A stretch of DNA of 64,000 bases from Devosia yakushimensis. GTDB lineage: Bacteria; Pseudomonadota; Alphaproteobacteria; Rhizobiales; Devosiaceae. Position numbers and translations under genes: made by a program. Below are positions 17,244-26,621 of this stretch, in pieces (the stretch's first letter is position 1; each line of letters begins with the position of its first letter). The notes beneath the pieces were generated by a model. The model saw only the letters and a program-made list of their open reading frames with translations. It was not told the origin of the DNA and searched no databases. Location of the stretch: NCBI RefSeq assembly GCF_030159855.1, contig NZ_BSNG01000001.1, forward strand, positions 2,790,001 through 2,854,000. The letters are read 5' to 3'.

Positions 17244-18506
17244 TCAGCGCTTGAGATGGTCGCCGATGGCGCCGACATCGACCAGCCGATCGACCGGCCC
17301 GATGCCGGCCAGAGTTGGCGCCCCGGCGGTAAAGATCTGCTCGGCGACATCCTGCACCCGCTTGGCGGTGATGGCATTGATACGATCGACGGTTTCCTGC
17401 ATCGGGATCGGACGACCCCACAATATCTGCTGGCGCGCCAATTGTCCGGCCCGTGCCGAGGGGCTTTCGAGCGACATCAGGAGCCCTGCGCGAATCTGGT
17501 TGCGGACGCGAATGACTTCCTCGTCGGTGATCGATTGGGTGGCGCGCTTGAGCTCGTCGAGTACGACGGGCACCAGATCGGCCACTTCGTCCTCGCCCGT
17601 CGCCGCCGCCACGCCGAACACGCCGCTATCGGCAAAGGCCCAGTGGAAGGAATAGACCGAGTAGCATAGGCCGCGCTTTTCGCGCACTTCCTGGAACAGG
17701 CGCGAGCTCATGCCGCCGCCCAGGATGGAGGCAAGCACCTGGGCTGCGTAAAAGCCATCGGCATTATAGGCGCGGCCTTCGAAGCCGATGACGATATGGG
17801 CCTGTTCGTGGTCGGAAATCAGCCGCTCTTCGCCGCCCAGATATTCGGCGCGCTGGGGCGCGGGGGCACCATTGGGCTTGAGGGTGGCAAAGCGCTGCTG
17901 GGCGACTTGCACCAATTCGTCGTGATCGACATTGCCCGCCGCCGCCATCACCATGTGGTCGCCCACATAATTGCGGTTCATATATTTGCGGATGGTGTCG
18001 GGGTTGAATTCGCGCACCGAATCCACTGTGCCCAGAATCGTGCGGCCGATGGGCTGGGTGGGAAAGGCCGCTTCCTGGAACAGATCGAAGACGTGATCGT
18101 CGGGATTGTCCCGCGCCGCGCCGATTTCCTGCACGATGACCTGCTTTTCGCGGGTCAGCTCGTCATCCTCGAAACGGGAATTCTGCAGGATATCGGAGAG
18201 GATATCGGCGGCCAGCACCACATCTTCCTTGAGCACGCGGGCGAAATAGCCGGTGTGCTCGATGGAGGTCGCCGCGTTGAGATCGCCACCGACATTTTCG
18301 ATGGCCTCGGCGATTTCCAGCGCACTGCGGGTCGTCGTGCCCTTGAAGGCCATGTGTTCGAGCAGGTGGGAAATGCCGTGTTCGGCCTTGCGCTCGCAGC
18401 GCGCACCGGCCTTGACCCAAACCCCGAGCGAAGCGCTCTCCAGGTGCGGCATGTCGTCGGTCAGCACCACCATGCCGTTATCGAGGGTCGTTGATTGTAG
18501 GCTCAA
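17244..18506 (-). CDS. M16 family zinc peptidase (processing-peptidase-like)
   Basis: The 420-residue product has the inverted zinc motif HLLEH (H47, E50, H51) and the downstream E-xx-G-x-x-N-A-A-T region (ENVGGDLNAATS), as in the catalytic beta subunit of mitochondrial processing peptidase. It would cut oligopeptides or signal sequences in the cytoplasm. Translation begins at TTG (18506) with a strong AGGAGG 8 bp ahead; no ATG is near. thrC lies 54 bp upstream; this thrC-M16-GNAT order is common in Hyphomicrobiales. Confidence 0.95.
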   Translation of the reverse strand: MSLQSTTLDNGMVVLTDDMPHLESASLGVWVKAGARCERKAEHGISHLLEHMAFKGTTTRSALEIAEAIENVGGDLNAATSIEHTGYFARVLKEDVVLAADILSDILQNSRFEDDELTREKQVIVQEIGAARDNPDDHVFDLFQEAAFPTQPIGRTILGTVDSVREFNPDTIRKYMNRNYVGDHMVMAAAGNVDHDELVQVAQQRFATLKPNGAPAPQRAEYLGGEERLISDHEQAHIVIGFEGRAYNADGFYAAQVLASILGGGMSSRLFQEVREKRGLCYSVYSFHWAFADSGVFGVAAATGEDEVADLVPVVLDELKRATQSITDEEVIRVRNQIRAGLLMSLESPSARAGQLARQQILWGRPIPMQETVDRINAITAKRVQDVAEQIFTAGAPTLAGIGPVDRLVDVGAIGDHLKR

Positions 18507-18560
18507 ATGGGTCCTCCTGGCACGGCGCGACCCGGAGGCCGCATGTGCCCCAAAGTCGTC

Positions 18561-19955
18561 CTAGGCAGCGCGCGTACGCGCTGCAATGAAGTTTTCGACC
18601 ACCGACTGGTCATTGGCAAGCACGGTCAGGCGCTCTTCGCGGCCATAGAGATCGGCAAGCCAGGCCGGCAGAGCCGGTTCGATGCCCGAGGCATCCTTGA
18701 CGGCGGCAGGGAATTTAGCGGGATGAGCGGTGGCCAGCGTGACCATGGGGGTTGCCGACCATGCCTGCACCCGGGCCACATGCACGCCAACGGCGGTATG
18801 GGGATCGAGCAGGTAACCGGAATTCTTGAGCGTTGCGGCAATGGTCGCGCGGGTCTCGGCCTCGCCGGTGGTACCAGCGGCAAAGTCGCGGCGGATATTG
18901 GCCAGCGCCGCTTCCGGCAGCGCAAAGCCGCCGGACTGCTTGAGGCTATCCATCATGCGCATGACCGATTTCGCGTCACGCCCGGCCGCCTCGAACAGCA
19001 GCCGCTCGAAATTGGAGGAGATCTGGATATCCATGGAGGGGCTGATGGTGGGCGAGACCCCCTCCATCTCGTAGCGCCCGCTATCCATGGTGCGGCGAAG
19101 GATATCATTGGCATTGGTGGCGATGATCAGCCGCTCGATCGGCAGGCCCATGGCCCTGGCGCAATAGCCGGCAAAGATATCGCCGAAATTGCCGGTGGGC
19201 ACGGTGAAGCTCACCTTGCGGTGCGGGCTGCCCAGCGATACGGCGGCGGTGACGTAATAGACGATCTGCGCAACGATGCGGCCCCAATTGATAGAATTGA
19301 CGCCCGAGAGGCGCACCGAATCGCGGAAGCGGTGATTGTTGAACATGGCTTTGACCAGGTTCTGGCAATCGTCGAACGTGCCCTCGAGGGCAATATTATG
19401 CACATTGGCATCGAGCACTGTGGTCATCTGCAGGCGCTGCACCGGAGAGGTGCGGCCGAGCGGATGGAGGATAAAAATATCGGTGGTGTCGCGGCCGCGG
19501 AAGGCTTCGATGGCGGCCGAGCCGGTATCGCCCGAGGTGGCGCCGACAATGGTGGCGCGCAGGCCACGCTCGGCCAGGATGTGATCCATGATGCGGCTGA
19601 GGAATTGCATGGCGACGTCCTTGAACGCCAAAGTGGGACCGTGGAACAGCTCGAGCACGAAATGATTGGGTTCCAGCTCCACCAGCGGGGTCACCGAAGG
19701 GTGGCGGAAGCCGGCATAGGCCTCATCGATGATGGATTTGAGCTTGGCCGGGGCAATTTCGCCATCGACGAAACGGCTGATGATGTCGAAGGCCACATCG
19801 GCATAGGGCTTGCCGGCATAAGAAGCGATATCGGCGGCGCTGAGCTGGGGCCAGCTTTGCGGCACATAGAGCCCGCCATCAGCGGCAAGACCGGCCAGAA
19901 CTGCATCGGAGAAGCCGAGCGCCGGCGCCTGGCCGCGCGTGGAAACAAACTGCAT
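18561..19955 (-). CDS. thrC: Threonine synthase
   Basis: Converts O-phosphohomoserine to threonine with PLP. The 464-residue product has MQFVSTRGQAPALGFSDAV at the start and HGPTLAFKDVAMQFL, where K112 is the PLP lysine, followed by GATSGDTGSAAIEAF for phosphate binding. Length fits the bacterial/fungal (class II) form. It is the first gene of the thrC-M16-GNAT run. Upstream is a large family C repeat. Confidence 0.97.
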   Translation of the reverse strand: MQFVSTRGQAPALGFSDAVLAGLAADGGLYVPQSWPQLSAADIASYAGKPYADVAFDIISRFVDGEIAPAKLKSIIDEAYAGFRHPSVTPLVELEPNHFVLELFHGPTLAFKDVAMQFLSRIMDHILAERGLRATIVGATSGDTGSAAIEAFRGRDTTDIFILHPLGRTSPVQRLQMTTVLDANVHNIALEGTFDDCQNLVKAMFNNHRFRDSVRLSGVNSINWGRIVAQIVYYVTAAVSLGSPHRKVSFTVPTGNFGDIFAGYCARAMGLPIERLIIATNANDILRRTMDSGRYEMEGVSPTISPSMDIQISSNFERLLFEAAGRDAKSVMRMMDSLKQSGGFALPEAALANIRRDFAAGTTGEAETRATIAATLKNSGYLLDPHTAVGVHVARVQAWSATPMVTLATAHPAKFPAAVKDASGIEPALPAWLADLYGREERLTVLANDQSVVENFIAARTRAA

Positions 19956-20025
19956 CGAAGGGGAAGGCCCTTTTTAGAATTGTTGCAACCTAGTCAAACG
20001 GGGACTGAACCGCAAGTTTGATGGA

Positions 20026-20181
20026 GGGGTGTCTTCCCCTCTCCCCTTGAGGGAGAGGGGGCGGCATTTCTGCGTTCAGCAGAAATGACAGGGTGAGAGG
20101 TGCTGCGCTCGCCCATGCCAGAACGCCGAAAGAGACCCCTCATCCGCCCTTCGGGCACCTTCTCCCTCAAGGGGAGAAGGT
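20026..20181. repeat. Family C repeat unit between SURF1 gene and thrC
   Basis: Left arm about 20033-20060 (CCCCTCTCCCCTTGAGGGAG...) and right arm about 20157-20181 (CTTCTCCCTCAAGGGGAGAAGG) form a long inverted repeat with self-palindromic arms. The centre contains another hairpin, TTTCTGCGTTCAGCAGAAA. It fills the 240-bp gap between the two minus-strand genes. Confidence 0.8.
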
Positions 20182-20199
20182 AACCTCTCGACATCCCGC

Positions 20200-20958
20200 C
20201 TAGCCGCCCCGTCGCTGTCGCCACAGCCAAAACCCGAGCATGACCACGGCCACCACGGCAAAGCCGTACCAGGTATAGGCATAGCCCAAATGATTGTTGG
20301 GGAATTCCACCACTGTCTCGCCGCCTTGCGGCAGCTGGCCGGGGGCGCCGGCGGGGAGGTCGACATAGAAAGGCGCAAAGGGCGCAAGCGCGGGATCGAC
20401 CAGCTTGGCGAGGCGCTGGGGATCGCGGACCCATTCGATGCGGTCCGAAGTATTGGCTTCGGGCGTCATGAAGCCGGCTTTTTCGCCGGGGCGGAAAAGG
20501 CCGGTAATCGTCACCTGCCCGGTTTCGCCTTCCGGATCGGTGACGGCGGCTTCCTGAAAGGCCTCGGGCACGAAGCCGCGATTGACGAAGACGGTGCCGC
20601 CATCCGCCAGGGCAAAGGGCGTCACCACCCAATAGCCGGGGCCCGAGGCGGGTCCGCGGGCATTGGCAAGGCTGGTGAAAACGGTGACCGTCTGGTTGTA
20701 GCGGAAGGCGCCAGTGAGCGAGACGGGCTGGAAATTGAGCGCTTCGAGATTGAGGCCCTCCCAGCTTTCAGCATCTGGAACGGAAATGGGCGCTGCGGTC
20801 AGCCGCGCGTCGACAGCGGCGATGAGGGCTTCCTTTTCGGCCAGCCGATGCATCTGCCAAGTGCCCAGCCAGACGCAGACGCCGGCAAGGATCAGCATCA
20901 GCACGGCAAAGCCCCAGGTCATAAGCGGGCCGAGGCGGCCTTGTGCGGGGGCGCTCAT
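20200..20958 (-). CDS. SURF1 family cytochrome oxidase assembly protein
   Basis: Helps insert heme a into subunit I of aa3-type oxidase. The 252-residue product has two membrane helices, near residues 15-32 and 225-245, flanking a periplasmic domain with the family patterns GTWQMHRLAEKEALI, ANARGPASGPGYWVVTPF and VFVNRGFVP. It overlaps the DUF983 gene by 4 bp and closes the oxidase cluster, which agrees with its role. Confidence 0.95.
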   Translation of the reverse strand: MSAPAQGRLGPLMTWGFAVLMLILAGVCVWLGTWQMHRLAEKEALIAAVDARLTAAPISVPDAESWEGLNLEALNFQPVSLTGAFRYNQTVTVFTSLANARGPASGPGYWVVTPFALADGGTVFVNRGFVPEAFQEAAVTDPEGETGQVTITGLFRPGEKAGFMTPEANTSDRIEWVRDPQRLAKLVDPALAPFAPFYVDLPAGAPGQLPQGGETVVEFPNNHLGYAYTWYGFAVVAVVMLGFWLWRQRRGG

Positions 20959-21308
20959 TGGTGTCCCTCATGCGCATCGTGCCGGTATTGCAGGGCGACC
21001 ATGGTGGCCTTGAAGGGCGGCAGCAGAGCCAGCGACAGGATCAGCGTCGCCGGTATCCACAGGATCAGGTGGACATAGGGCGGCGGATTGAACATGGCGC
21101 CGACCACCAGGGCCAGCGCGACGATCAGCGGGGCCACGAGGAAAATCACGAAAATGGCCGGGCCGTCGCCGCTATCGGCAAAGGCCAGGTCAAGCCCGCA
21201 GGCCGAGCAGACCGGCGCAACCTTGAGATAGCCTTTGAACAGCTTGCCCTGGCCGCAGCGCGGACAGCGGCAGAGCAGGCCCGCCTTGAAGGGGGAGATT
21301 TGGGTCAT
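20955..21308 (-). CDS. DUF983 zinc-ribbon membrane protein
   Basis: The 117-residue product begins with a cysteine-rich ribbon (CRCPRCGQGKLF and VCSACGLDL; C15, C18, C34, C37) and continues with two hydrophobic helices (about residues 52-75 and 80-105). Family DUF983 is regularly found between coxC and surf1 in alphaproteobacteria, suggesting a part in oxidase assembly, though the biochemical job is not known. Its stop codon overlaps the SURF1 start. Confidence 0.92.
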   Translation of the reverse strand: MTQISPFKAGLLCRCPRCGQGKLFKGYLKVAPVCSACGLDLAFADSGDGPAIFVIFLVAPLIVALALVVGAMFNPPPYVHLILWIPATLILSLALLPPFKATMVALQYRHDAHEGHQ

Positions 21309-21328
21309 GATGGTCCCCGGAAGAAATT

Positions 21329-21355
21329 GGGGCGCGGCCCATAAGACCGCGCCCC
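21329..21355. promoter_or_regulatory. GC-rich hairpin between ctaE and DUF983 gene
   Basis: GGGGCGCGG (21329-21337) pairs perfectly with CCGCGCCCC (21347-21355) around a 9-base loop. On the transcribed minus strand it is followed by AATTTCTT, not a clean U-tract, so it is a partial terminator or mRNA-stabilising stem at best. It lies in the 69-bp gap inside the oxidase cluster. Confidence 0.5.
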
Positions 21356-21377
21356 CGCAGATTTCCCGTTCGCTCTT

Positions 21378-22214
21378 TTAGTGGTTGAGCGCCACGCCCC
21401 AGGAACCCCAGATATAGACCGAGGCAAAGAGGAAGAGCCACACCACGTCCACGAAGTGCCAGTACCAGGCGGCGAATTCAAAGCCCAGGTGACGTTCGGG
21501 GGTGAAATCGCCACGCTCGGCGCGGATCAGGCAGACGGCGAGGAAAATGGTGCCGATCAGCACGTGGAAGCCGTGGAAGCCGGTCGCCATGAAGAAGGTG
21601 GCGCCATACATATTGCCGGCGAAGGAGAAGGCGGCCTCGGAATATTCGATGGCCTGGACGGTGGAGAAGAGCACGCCCAGGGCAATAGTCAGCGCCAGGC
21701 CCCAGCGCAGGCCCTTGCGGTCGCCTTCGAGCAGGGCATGGTGCGCCCAGGTAACGGTCGTGCCCGAGGTGAGCAGGATCAGCGTATTGAAGAGCGGCAG
21801 GTGGAAGGGGTCGAACAGTTCGACCCCGACCGGCGGCCAATGTCCGCCGGTGGCAGCGACGCGGGCATATTGCTCGACATCGTCGAAGCGGAAGAAGCCG
21901 TCGAAATAGGCCCAGAACCAGGCGACGAAGAACATCACTTCCGAAGCAATGAACAGCATCATGCCATAGCGGTGGTGCATCTGGACCACGGGGGTATGGT
22001 CGACGCCGTTATTGGCTTCCTTCACCACATCGGCCCACCACATATAGAAGCTGTAGAGCACACCAACGAGGCCGATGAAGAAAATCCACGGCGTCCAATG
22101 GTGCATCCAGGACACAGCGCCGATGGCAAAGACCAGCAGGCTCACCGACATGACGAAGGGCCATGGCGAGGGCTCGACCATATGGTAGTCGTGATTCTTG
22201 GCTATTGCCGACAT
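21378..22214 (-). CDS. ctaE: Cytochrome c oxidase subunit III
   Basis: Third core subunit of the aa3-type oxidase. The 278-residue product has seven predicted helices and family sequences such as HDYHMVEPSPWPF, EVMFFVAWFWAYF and the C-terminal FEFAAWYWHFVDVVWLFLF, where the Trp-His-Phe-Val-Asp block is highly conserved. It begins 3 bp after ctaG and ends the core part of the cluster. Confidence 0.98.
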   Translation of the reverse strand: MSAIAKNHDYHMVEPSPWPFVMSVSLLVFAIGAVSWMHHWTPWIFFIGLVGVLYSFYMWWADVVKEANNGVDHTPVVQMHHRYGMMLFIASEVMFFVAWFWAYFDGFFRFDDVEQYARVAATGGHWPPVGVELFDPFHLPLFNTLILLTSGTTVTWAHHALLEGDRKGLRWGLALTIALGVLFSTVQAIEYSEAAFSFAGNMYGATFFMATGFHGFHVLIGTIFLAVCLIRAERGDFTPERHLGFEFAAWYWHFVDVVWLFLFASVYIWGSWGVALNH

Positions 22215-22217
22215 GGT

Positions 22218-22781
22218 TCAGCTTCCCCCGTTATCTGAAGCGTAGAAGGTGTAAGAGAGGGTGATCTCTTTGATGGTGTCGAGCTCACGATTGTCGTCGA
22301 GCTCGGGATCGACGAAGAACACGATCGGCATATCCACGGTCTCGCCGGGCTGCAGCGTCTGCTCGGTGAAGCAGAAGCATTCGATCTTGTTGAAGTAGAC
22401 GCCGGCCTTTTCGGGCGAGACGTTGAATATGGCCATGCCCGTGATCGGCTTGTCCGAATGGTTGGTGGCGACGTAATTGACCGTGTCGACGGCGCCGATC
22501 CGGTCGGTTACGGGTGCGGCTGCCTTGACGGTCCAATTGAGGTCGGAGGACACGTTGGAATCGAAGCGCACCGACATTTCGCGGGCAATGACGCCCTTGG
22601 GATTGCTCTCGGCCTTGCCGGGGGTGCCGCCGAAACCGGTCACCTGGCAGAAGAGCTGGTAGAGCGGCACCGAGGCATAGGCGAGCCCCACCATGCCGGC
22701 GGCCAGCGCCAGGCACATGAGGCCGATACGCTTGTTGCGGCGTGCGGCATCGGCGAATGAGGAGTGGGAGAGATCGGCCAT
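22218..22781 (-). CDS. ctaG: Cytochrome c oxidase assembly protein CtaG (Cox11)
   Basis: Copper chaperone that delivers CuB to subunit I. The 187-residue product has one N-terminal membrane helix (about residues 20-40, followed by VPLYQLFCQVTGFGG) and a periplasmic beta domain with the copper-binding pair in FNKIECFCFTEQTL. It shares one base with the 60-residue gene upstream and ends 3 bp before ctaE. Confidence 0.97.
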   Translation of the reverse strand: MADLSHSSFADAARRNKRIGLMCLALAAGMVGLAYASVPLYQLFCQVTGFGGTPGKAESNPKGVIAREMSVRFDSNVSSDLNWTVKAAAPVTDRIGAVDTVNYVATNHSDKPITGMAIFNVSPEKAGVYFNKIECFCFTEQTLQPGETVDMPIVFFVDPELDDNRELDTIKEITLSYTFYASDNGGS

Positions 22782-22963
22782 CAGAGCGCCCGGTCGAACA
22801 GGGCCGGTCCCATCTTGACGATGGTCAGCACATAAAAGGTCAGGGCGAAGAGGGCCAGGCCCAGCGCCAGAGCAATCGAGCGGCGGCGGCGCACCTTGGC
22901 GCGGGCAGCTTCGATCTCGGGCGGCAGGACCACCACTTCACGGATTTCGTCGGGAGCACTCAT
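22781..22963 (-). CDS. Small single-span protein of the oxidase cluster (CoxF-like)
   Basis: 60 residues: a charged N-terminus, an Arg-rich stretch (KVRRRRS) and one membrane helix (about residues 28-48). Genes of this shape sit between heme O synthase and cox11 in many Hyphomicrobiales and are named CoxF or left hypothetical; the role is unknown. The start ATG overlaps the ctaB stop (ATGA) and the stop overlaps the ctaG start, so it is translated as part of the cluster. Confidence 0.85.
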   Translation of the reverse strand: MSAPDEIREVVVLPPEIEAARAKVRRRRSIALALGLALFALTFYVLTIVKMGPALFDRAL

Positions 22964-23895
22964 CAGCCAAACATCCCAAAACGCACGAGCAGGTTGTCGG
23001 CCAGCAGGGCAAAGAACAGAACGAACAGATAGCTCAGGGAATAGTTGAACACGACGCGCGCGGCCTTGCGCATCGGCACGTCTTCCCTGGTGCGGTAGAG
23101 CCGCCAGGCCAGGAACAGGAAGGAAGCCCCGGTGATCACCGCGACACTGGTATAGATCGCGCCGGTAAAGCCGAGCCAGGTCGGCAGCAGGGCCGAGGCG
23201 GCGAGCAGCACGGTATAGAGCAGGATCTGCAGCTTGGTGGAGGCTTCACCCGCCACATTGGGCATCATGGGCACGCCGGCGGCGCCGTAGTCGCTCTGCT
23301 TATAGAGCGCCAGGGCCCAGAAATGCGGCGGCGTCCAGAGGAAGATGATGAGGAACAGCGCGACGCTTTCCAGCGAGATCGAGCCGGTTACGGCGGCCCA
23401 GCCCACCATGGGCGGGAAAGCGCCGGCAGCGCCGCCAATGACGATGTTCTGCGGCGTCGAGCGCTTGAGCCACATCGTATAGATGACGACATAGAAGAAG
23501 ATAGTGAAGGCCAGGAGCCCGCCGGCGACCCAATTGGTCGCAAGGCCCAGAAGCGCCACCGAAAAGACCGAGAGCACGCAGCCAAAGACCAGGGCTTCGC
23601 CCTTGGTGATGCGGCCAGCCGGAATGGGCCGGTTGGCCGTGCGGCTCATGATGGCGTCGATATCGGCGTCATACCACATATTGAGCGCGCCCGAGGCCCC
23701 TGCCCCGATGGCGATGCAGACAATGGCGATAACAGCGACGATCGGATTGATCGTGCCGGGCGCGACCACAAGGCCGACAATGGCGGTGAAGACAACCAGC
23801 TGCATGACGTTCGGCTTCAGGAGCGCGAGGTAGTCCTCCACGCGCGCCTCGCCCGTCAATGCGGGCGCCTTCCGATTGTCATGAATATAAGCCAC
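22963..23895 (-). CDS. ctaB: Protoheme IX farnesyltransferase (heme O synthase)
   Basis: Adds a farnesyl group to heme b, the first step to heme a. The 310-residue UbiA-family protein has about eight membrane helices; the prenyl-diphosphate motif is NMWYDADIDAIMSRT, followed by RPIPAGRI. The frame begins at GTG (23895), with aaggcagag ahead. It is placed between ctaD and the 60-residue gene, whose start it overlaps. Confidence 0.96.
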   Translation of the reverse strand: MAYIHDNRKAPALTGEARVEDYLALLKPNVMQLVVFTAIVGLVVAPGTINPIVAVIAIVCIAIGAGASGALNMWYDADIDAIMSRTANRPIPAGRITKGEALVFGCVLSVFSVALLGLATNWVAGGLLAFTIFFYVVIYTMWLKRSTPQNIVIGGAAGAFPPMVGWAAVTGSISLESVALFLIIFLWTPPHFWALALYKQSDYGAAGVPMMPNVAGEASTKLQILLYTVLLAASALLPTWLGFTGAIYTSVAVITGASFLFLAWRLYRTREDVPMRKAARVVFNYSLSYLFVLFFALLADNLLVRFGMFG

Positions 23896-23959
23896 TGGCT
23901 CTGCCTTTATCCGGGATTGGGCCGCGCATACGCGGCCCGGTGGTTCGTTTTTGTTGCGC

Positions 23960-25654
23960 TTAGTGCGCGTTGGTCGAGTCGATCTTGGGGAGCGTGGTGA
24001 ACTGGTGGAAGGGCGGAGGCGAGCTCAGCGTCCATTCCAGCGTGGTTGCACCATCGCCCCAGGGATTGTCGCCGGCCGGGCGCTTCTTCCGGGCTGCTTC
24101 CCACATAGCATAGAAGAAGATCAGCATGGCGACGAAGGTGATGTAATAACCGATCGAGGAGACGCGGTTGAAGAAGCCAAACGCATCCGGATAGTCGATA
24201 TAGCGGCGCGGCATGCCGGCCAGGCCCAGGAAGTGCTGCGGGAAGAAGATCAGGTTGACGCCCACGAACATGACCCAGAAATGGGCATTGGCGAGCTTCT
24301 CGCTGTACATCCAGCCGAACATCTTGGGGTACCAGTAGTACCAGGCCGCAAAGATCGAGAACACGGCGCCCAGCGACAGCACGTAGTGGAAGTGGGCCAC
24401 CACATAATAGGTGTCGTGCAGGGCACGGTCCGCACCGGCATTGGCCAGCACCACGCCCGTCACACCGCCAACGGTGAACAGGAAGATGAAGCCGATGGCC
24501 CAGAGCATGGGCGTGCGGAAGGTGATGGAGCCGCCCCACATGGTGGCGATCCAGGAGAAGATCTTCACACCTGTCGGCACCGCGATGACCATGGTGGCAG
24601 CCACGAAGTAGCGCTGCACATCCAGGCTCAGGCCGGTCGTATACATGTGGTGCGCCCACACGACGAAACCGACAAAGCCGATGGCCACCATGGCATAGGC
24701 CATGGCCATGTAGCCGAAGACCGGCTTGCGGCTAAAGGTAGAGACGATGTGGCTGATCACCCCGAACCCGGGCAGGATCATGATATAAACTTCAGGGTGA
24801 CCGAAGAACCAGAACAGATGCTGGAACAGCACGGGGTCGCCGCCCTGATCGGGCTTGAAGAAGCTGGTGCCGAAATTGCGGTCGGTCAGCAACATGGTGA
24901 TGGCGCCTGCGAGCACCGGCAGGGCCAGCAGCAGCAGGAAAGCGGTCACCAGGATCGACCAGGCAAACAGCGGCATCTTGTGCAGCGTCATGCCCGGAGC
25001 GCGCATGTTGAAGATGGTGGTGATGAGGTTGATGGCGCCCAGGATCGAGGAAATACCCGAAACGTGCAGGGCCAGAATGGCGAAATCGAGCGCCGGGCCG
25101 GGGTGGCCGGTGGTCGAAAGCGGGGGATAGACGGTCCAGCCGCCACCAAAGCCGAGCGCACCAGCGCCGGCGCCTTCGAAGAAGAGGCTCATCAGCAGCA
25201 GGATAAAGGCCGGCGGCAGGAGCCAGAAGGCGATATTGTTGATGCGCGGGAAGGCCGTGTCGGGCGCACCGATCATCAGCGGGGCGAAATAGTTGCCGAA
25301 GCCGCCAAAGGTGGCGGGCATCACCACGAAGAACACCATGATGAGGGCATGCGCGGTGGTGAACACATTATACATGTGCTTGCCGGCATCGAGCGCGGCA
25401 TCGCCATCGACGCCATAGGACATGGCGGCCAGGCCGTGGAAAATCTGGATGCCCGGCTCCTGCAATTCCATGCGCATGACGCCGGAGAGCAGGCCGCCGA
25501 TGATGCCGGCGACGATCGAGAAGATCAGATACATCACACCAATGTCTTTGTGATTGGTGGAGTAGACCCAGCGGCGCCAGCCGGTGGGCTGGTGCGCATC
25601 ATGGGCGTGGTCGTGTCCCGTGGCGTGGGCTTCGAGGTGAGCGATGTCGGCCAT
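23960..25654 (-). CDS. ctaD: Cytochrome c oxidase subunit I
   Basis: Catalytic subunit with heme a, heme a3 and CuB. The 564-residue product has twelve helices and the hallmarks FTTAHALIMVFFVVMP (heme a ligand), WFFGHPEVYIMILPGFG (CuB His and cross-linked Tyr), and HDTYYVVAHFHYVLS (heme ligands). The K- and D-channel sequences identify an A-type oxidase. The N-terminus is His-rich (HLEAHATGHDHAHDAHQ). It follows ctaC by 22 bp. Confidence 0.98.
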   Translation of the reverse strand: MADIAHLEAHATGHDHAHDAHQPTGWRRWVYSTNHKDIGVMYLIFSIVAGIIGGLLSGVMRMELQEPGIQIFHGLAAMSYGVDGDAALDAGKHMYNVFTTAHALIMVFFVVMPATFGGFGNYFAPLMIGAPDTAFPRINNIAFWLLPPAFILLLMSLFFEGAGAGALGFGGGWTVYPPLSTTGHPGPALDFAILALHVSGISSILGAINLITTIFNMRAPGMTLHKMPLFAWSILVTAFLLLLALPVLAGAITMLLTDRNFGTSFFKPDQGGDPVLFQHLFWFFGHPEVYIMILPGFGVISHIVSTFSRKPVFGYMAMAYAMVAIGFVGFVVWAHHMYTTGLSLDVQRYFVAATMVIAVPTGVKIFSWIATMWGGSITFRTPMLWAIGFIFLFTVGGVTGVVLANAGADRALHDTYYVVAHFHYVLSLGAVFSIFAAWYYWYPKMFGWMYSEKLANAHFWVMFVGVNLIFFPQHFLGLAGMPRRYIDYPDAFGFFNRVSSIGYYITFVAMLIFFYAMWEAARKKRPAGDNPWGDGATTLEWTLSSPPPFHQFTTLPKIDSTNAH

Positions 25655-25676
25655 TGTACTAAGTGTCCCCTAAGCC

Positions 25677-26621
25677 TTACTGGAGCGCCGCAAGCGTGGC
25701 ATTGGCGGCGGCGTAATCCCCACCCTTGAAGGCCGCGATAAAGGCCGCGAATTCGTCCTTGGTCACGACGCGGATCGCGATCGGCATGAAGGCGTGATCC
25801 TTGCCGCACAGTTCCGAGCACTGGCCATAATACACGCCGGTTTCGCGGGCGTTGAACCAGGTTTCGTTGAGGCGTCCGGGCACGGCGTCGATCTTGATGC
25901 CGAAGGAGGGCACGGCGAAGGCGTGGATCACGCCGGTCGGATCGGCCGTGACTTCGAGACGCACGGTGGTATCGACCGGAACGACCAGTTCATTGTCGAC
26001 AGCCAGCAGGCGCGGCTGGTTCGGCTTGGTGGCGAGGCGGCCAGCGGCGCCATCTTCCTGCAGCATCACCGAGGTCAGCGCGAGGTCCTGATCGACATAT
26101 TCATAGTCCCAGTACCATTGCTGGCCGATGGCCTTGATGGTCAGCTCGGGAGCGGGAACCTCGACTTCGCCGAACGAGAAAATGTTGGCGCCGAGATATT
26201 TACGCTCGCCATCGGGCGTTGTCAGCTGGTCGCTGAGTACGCCGAAGGAGGGGATGGCGATGACGATCAACACCACGATGGGCAATACGGTCCACACCAC
26301 TTCGACCAGCGTATTGTGGGTGAAGCGGGCCGGGTTCGGATTGGCCTTGGCATTGAAGCGCACGATCACCACGATCAGCAGCGCCAGCACGAAAAGCACG
26401 ATCAACGTGATCGTCCACATCAGGATGCCATCATGGAAAGCCGTGATGGAATCCATGATCGGGGTCACGGAACGCTGCAGATGAAACTGACCGGGGAGGG
26501 GGTGTCCCGCCGTATAGCCCGCTTCCTCCGTCGCCTGTTGGGCGGCGGCGAGGGCTGGCATCAGCGCCATGGCGGCTGCCGACACGGCTCCCATCCCTTT
26601 CAAGAACTGTCCGGTCACCAC
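25677..26621 (-). CDS. ctaC: Cytochrome c oxidase subunit II
   Basis: Receives electrons from cytochrome c at the CuA centre. The 314-residue product has a signal peptide (to about residue 27), two membrane helices (about 65-85 and 110-130) and a periplasmic cupredoxin domain with QQWYWDYEY and the CuA site in YYGQCSELCGKDHAFMPI. It begins at GTG, with an in-frame second GTG; a purine run (aggggg) precedes it. First gene of the oxidase cluster, transcribed leftward. Confidence 0.98.
   Translation of the reverse strand: MVTGQFLKGMGAVSAAAMALMPALAAAQQATEEAGYTAGHPLPGQFHLQRSVTPIMDSITAFHDGILMWTITLIVLFVLALLIVVIVRFNAKANPNPARFTHNTLVEVVWTVLPIVVLIVIAIPSFGVLSDQLTTPDGERKYLGANIFSFGEVEVPAPELTIKAIGQQWYWDYEYVDQDLALTSVMLQEDGAAGRLATKPNQPRLLAVDNELVVPVDTTVRLEVTADPTGVIHAFAVPSFGIKIDAVPGRLNETWFNARETGVYYGQCSELCGKDHAFMPIAIRVVTKDEFAAFIAAFKGGDYAAANATLAALQ

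Noticed and set aside
23951..25729. 592-codon open frame on the plus strand over ctaD
   Set aside because: Antisense shadow of subunit I; rich in His, Glu, Gly and Arg with no domain. The same applies to the long frames at 18507-20021, 4167-5468, 12015-13334 and 59018-60421.
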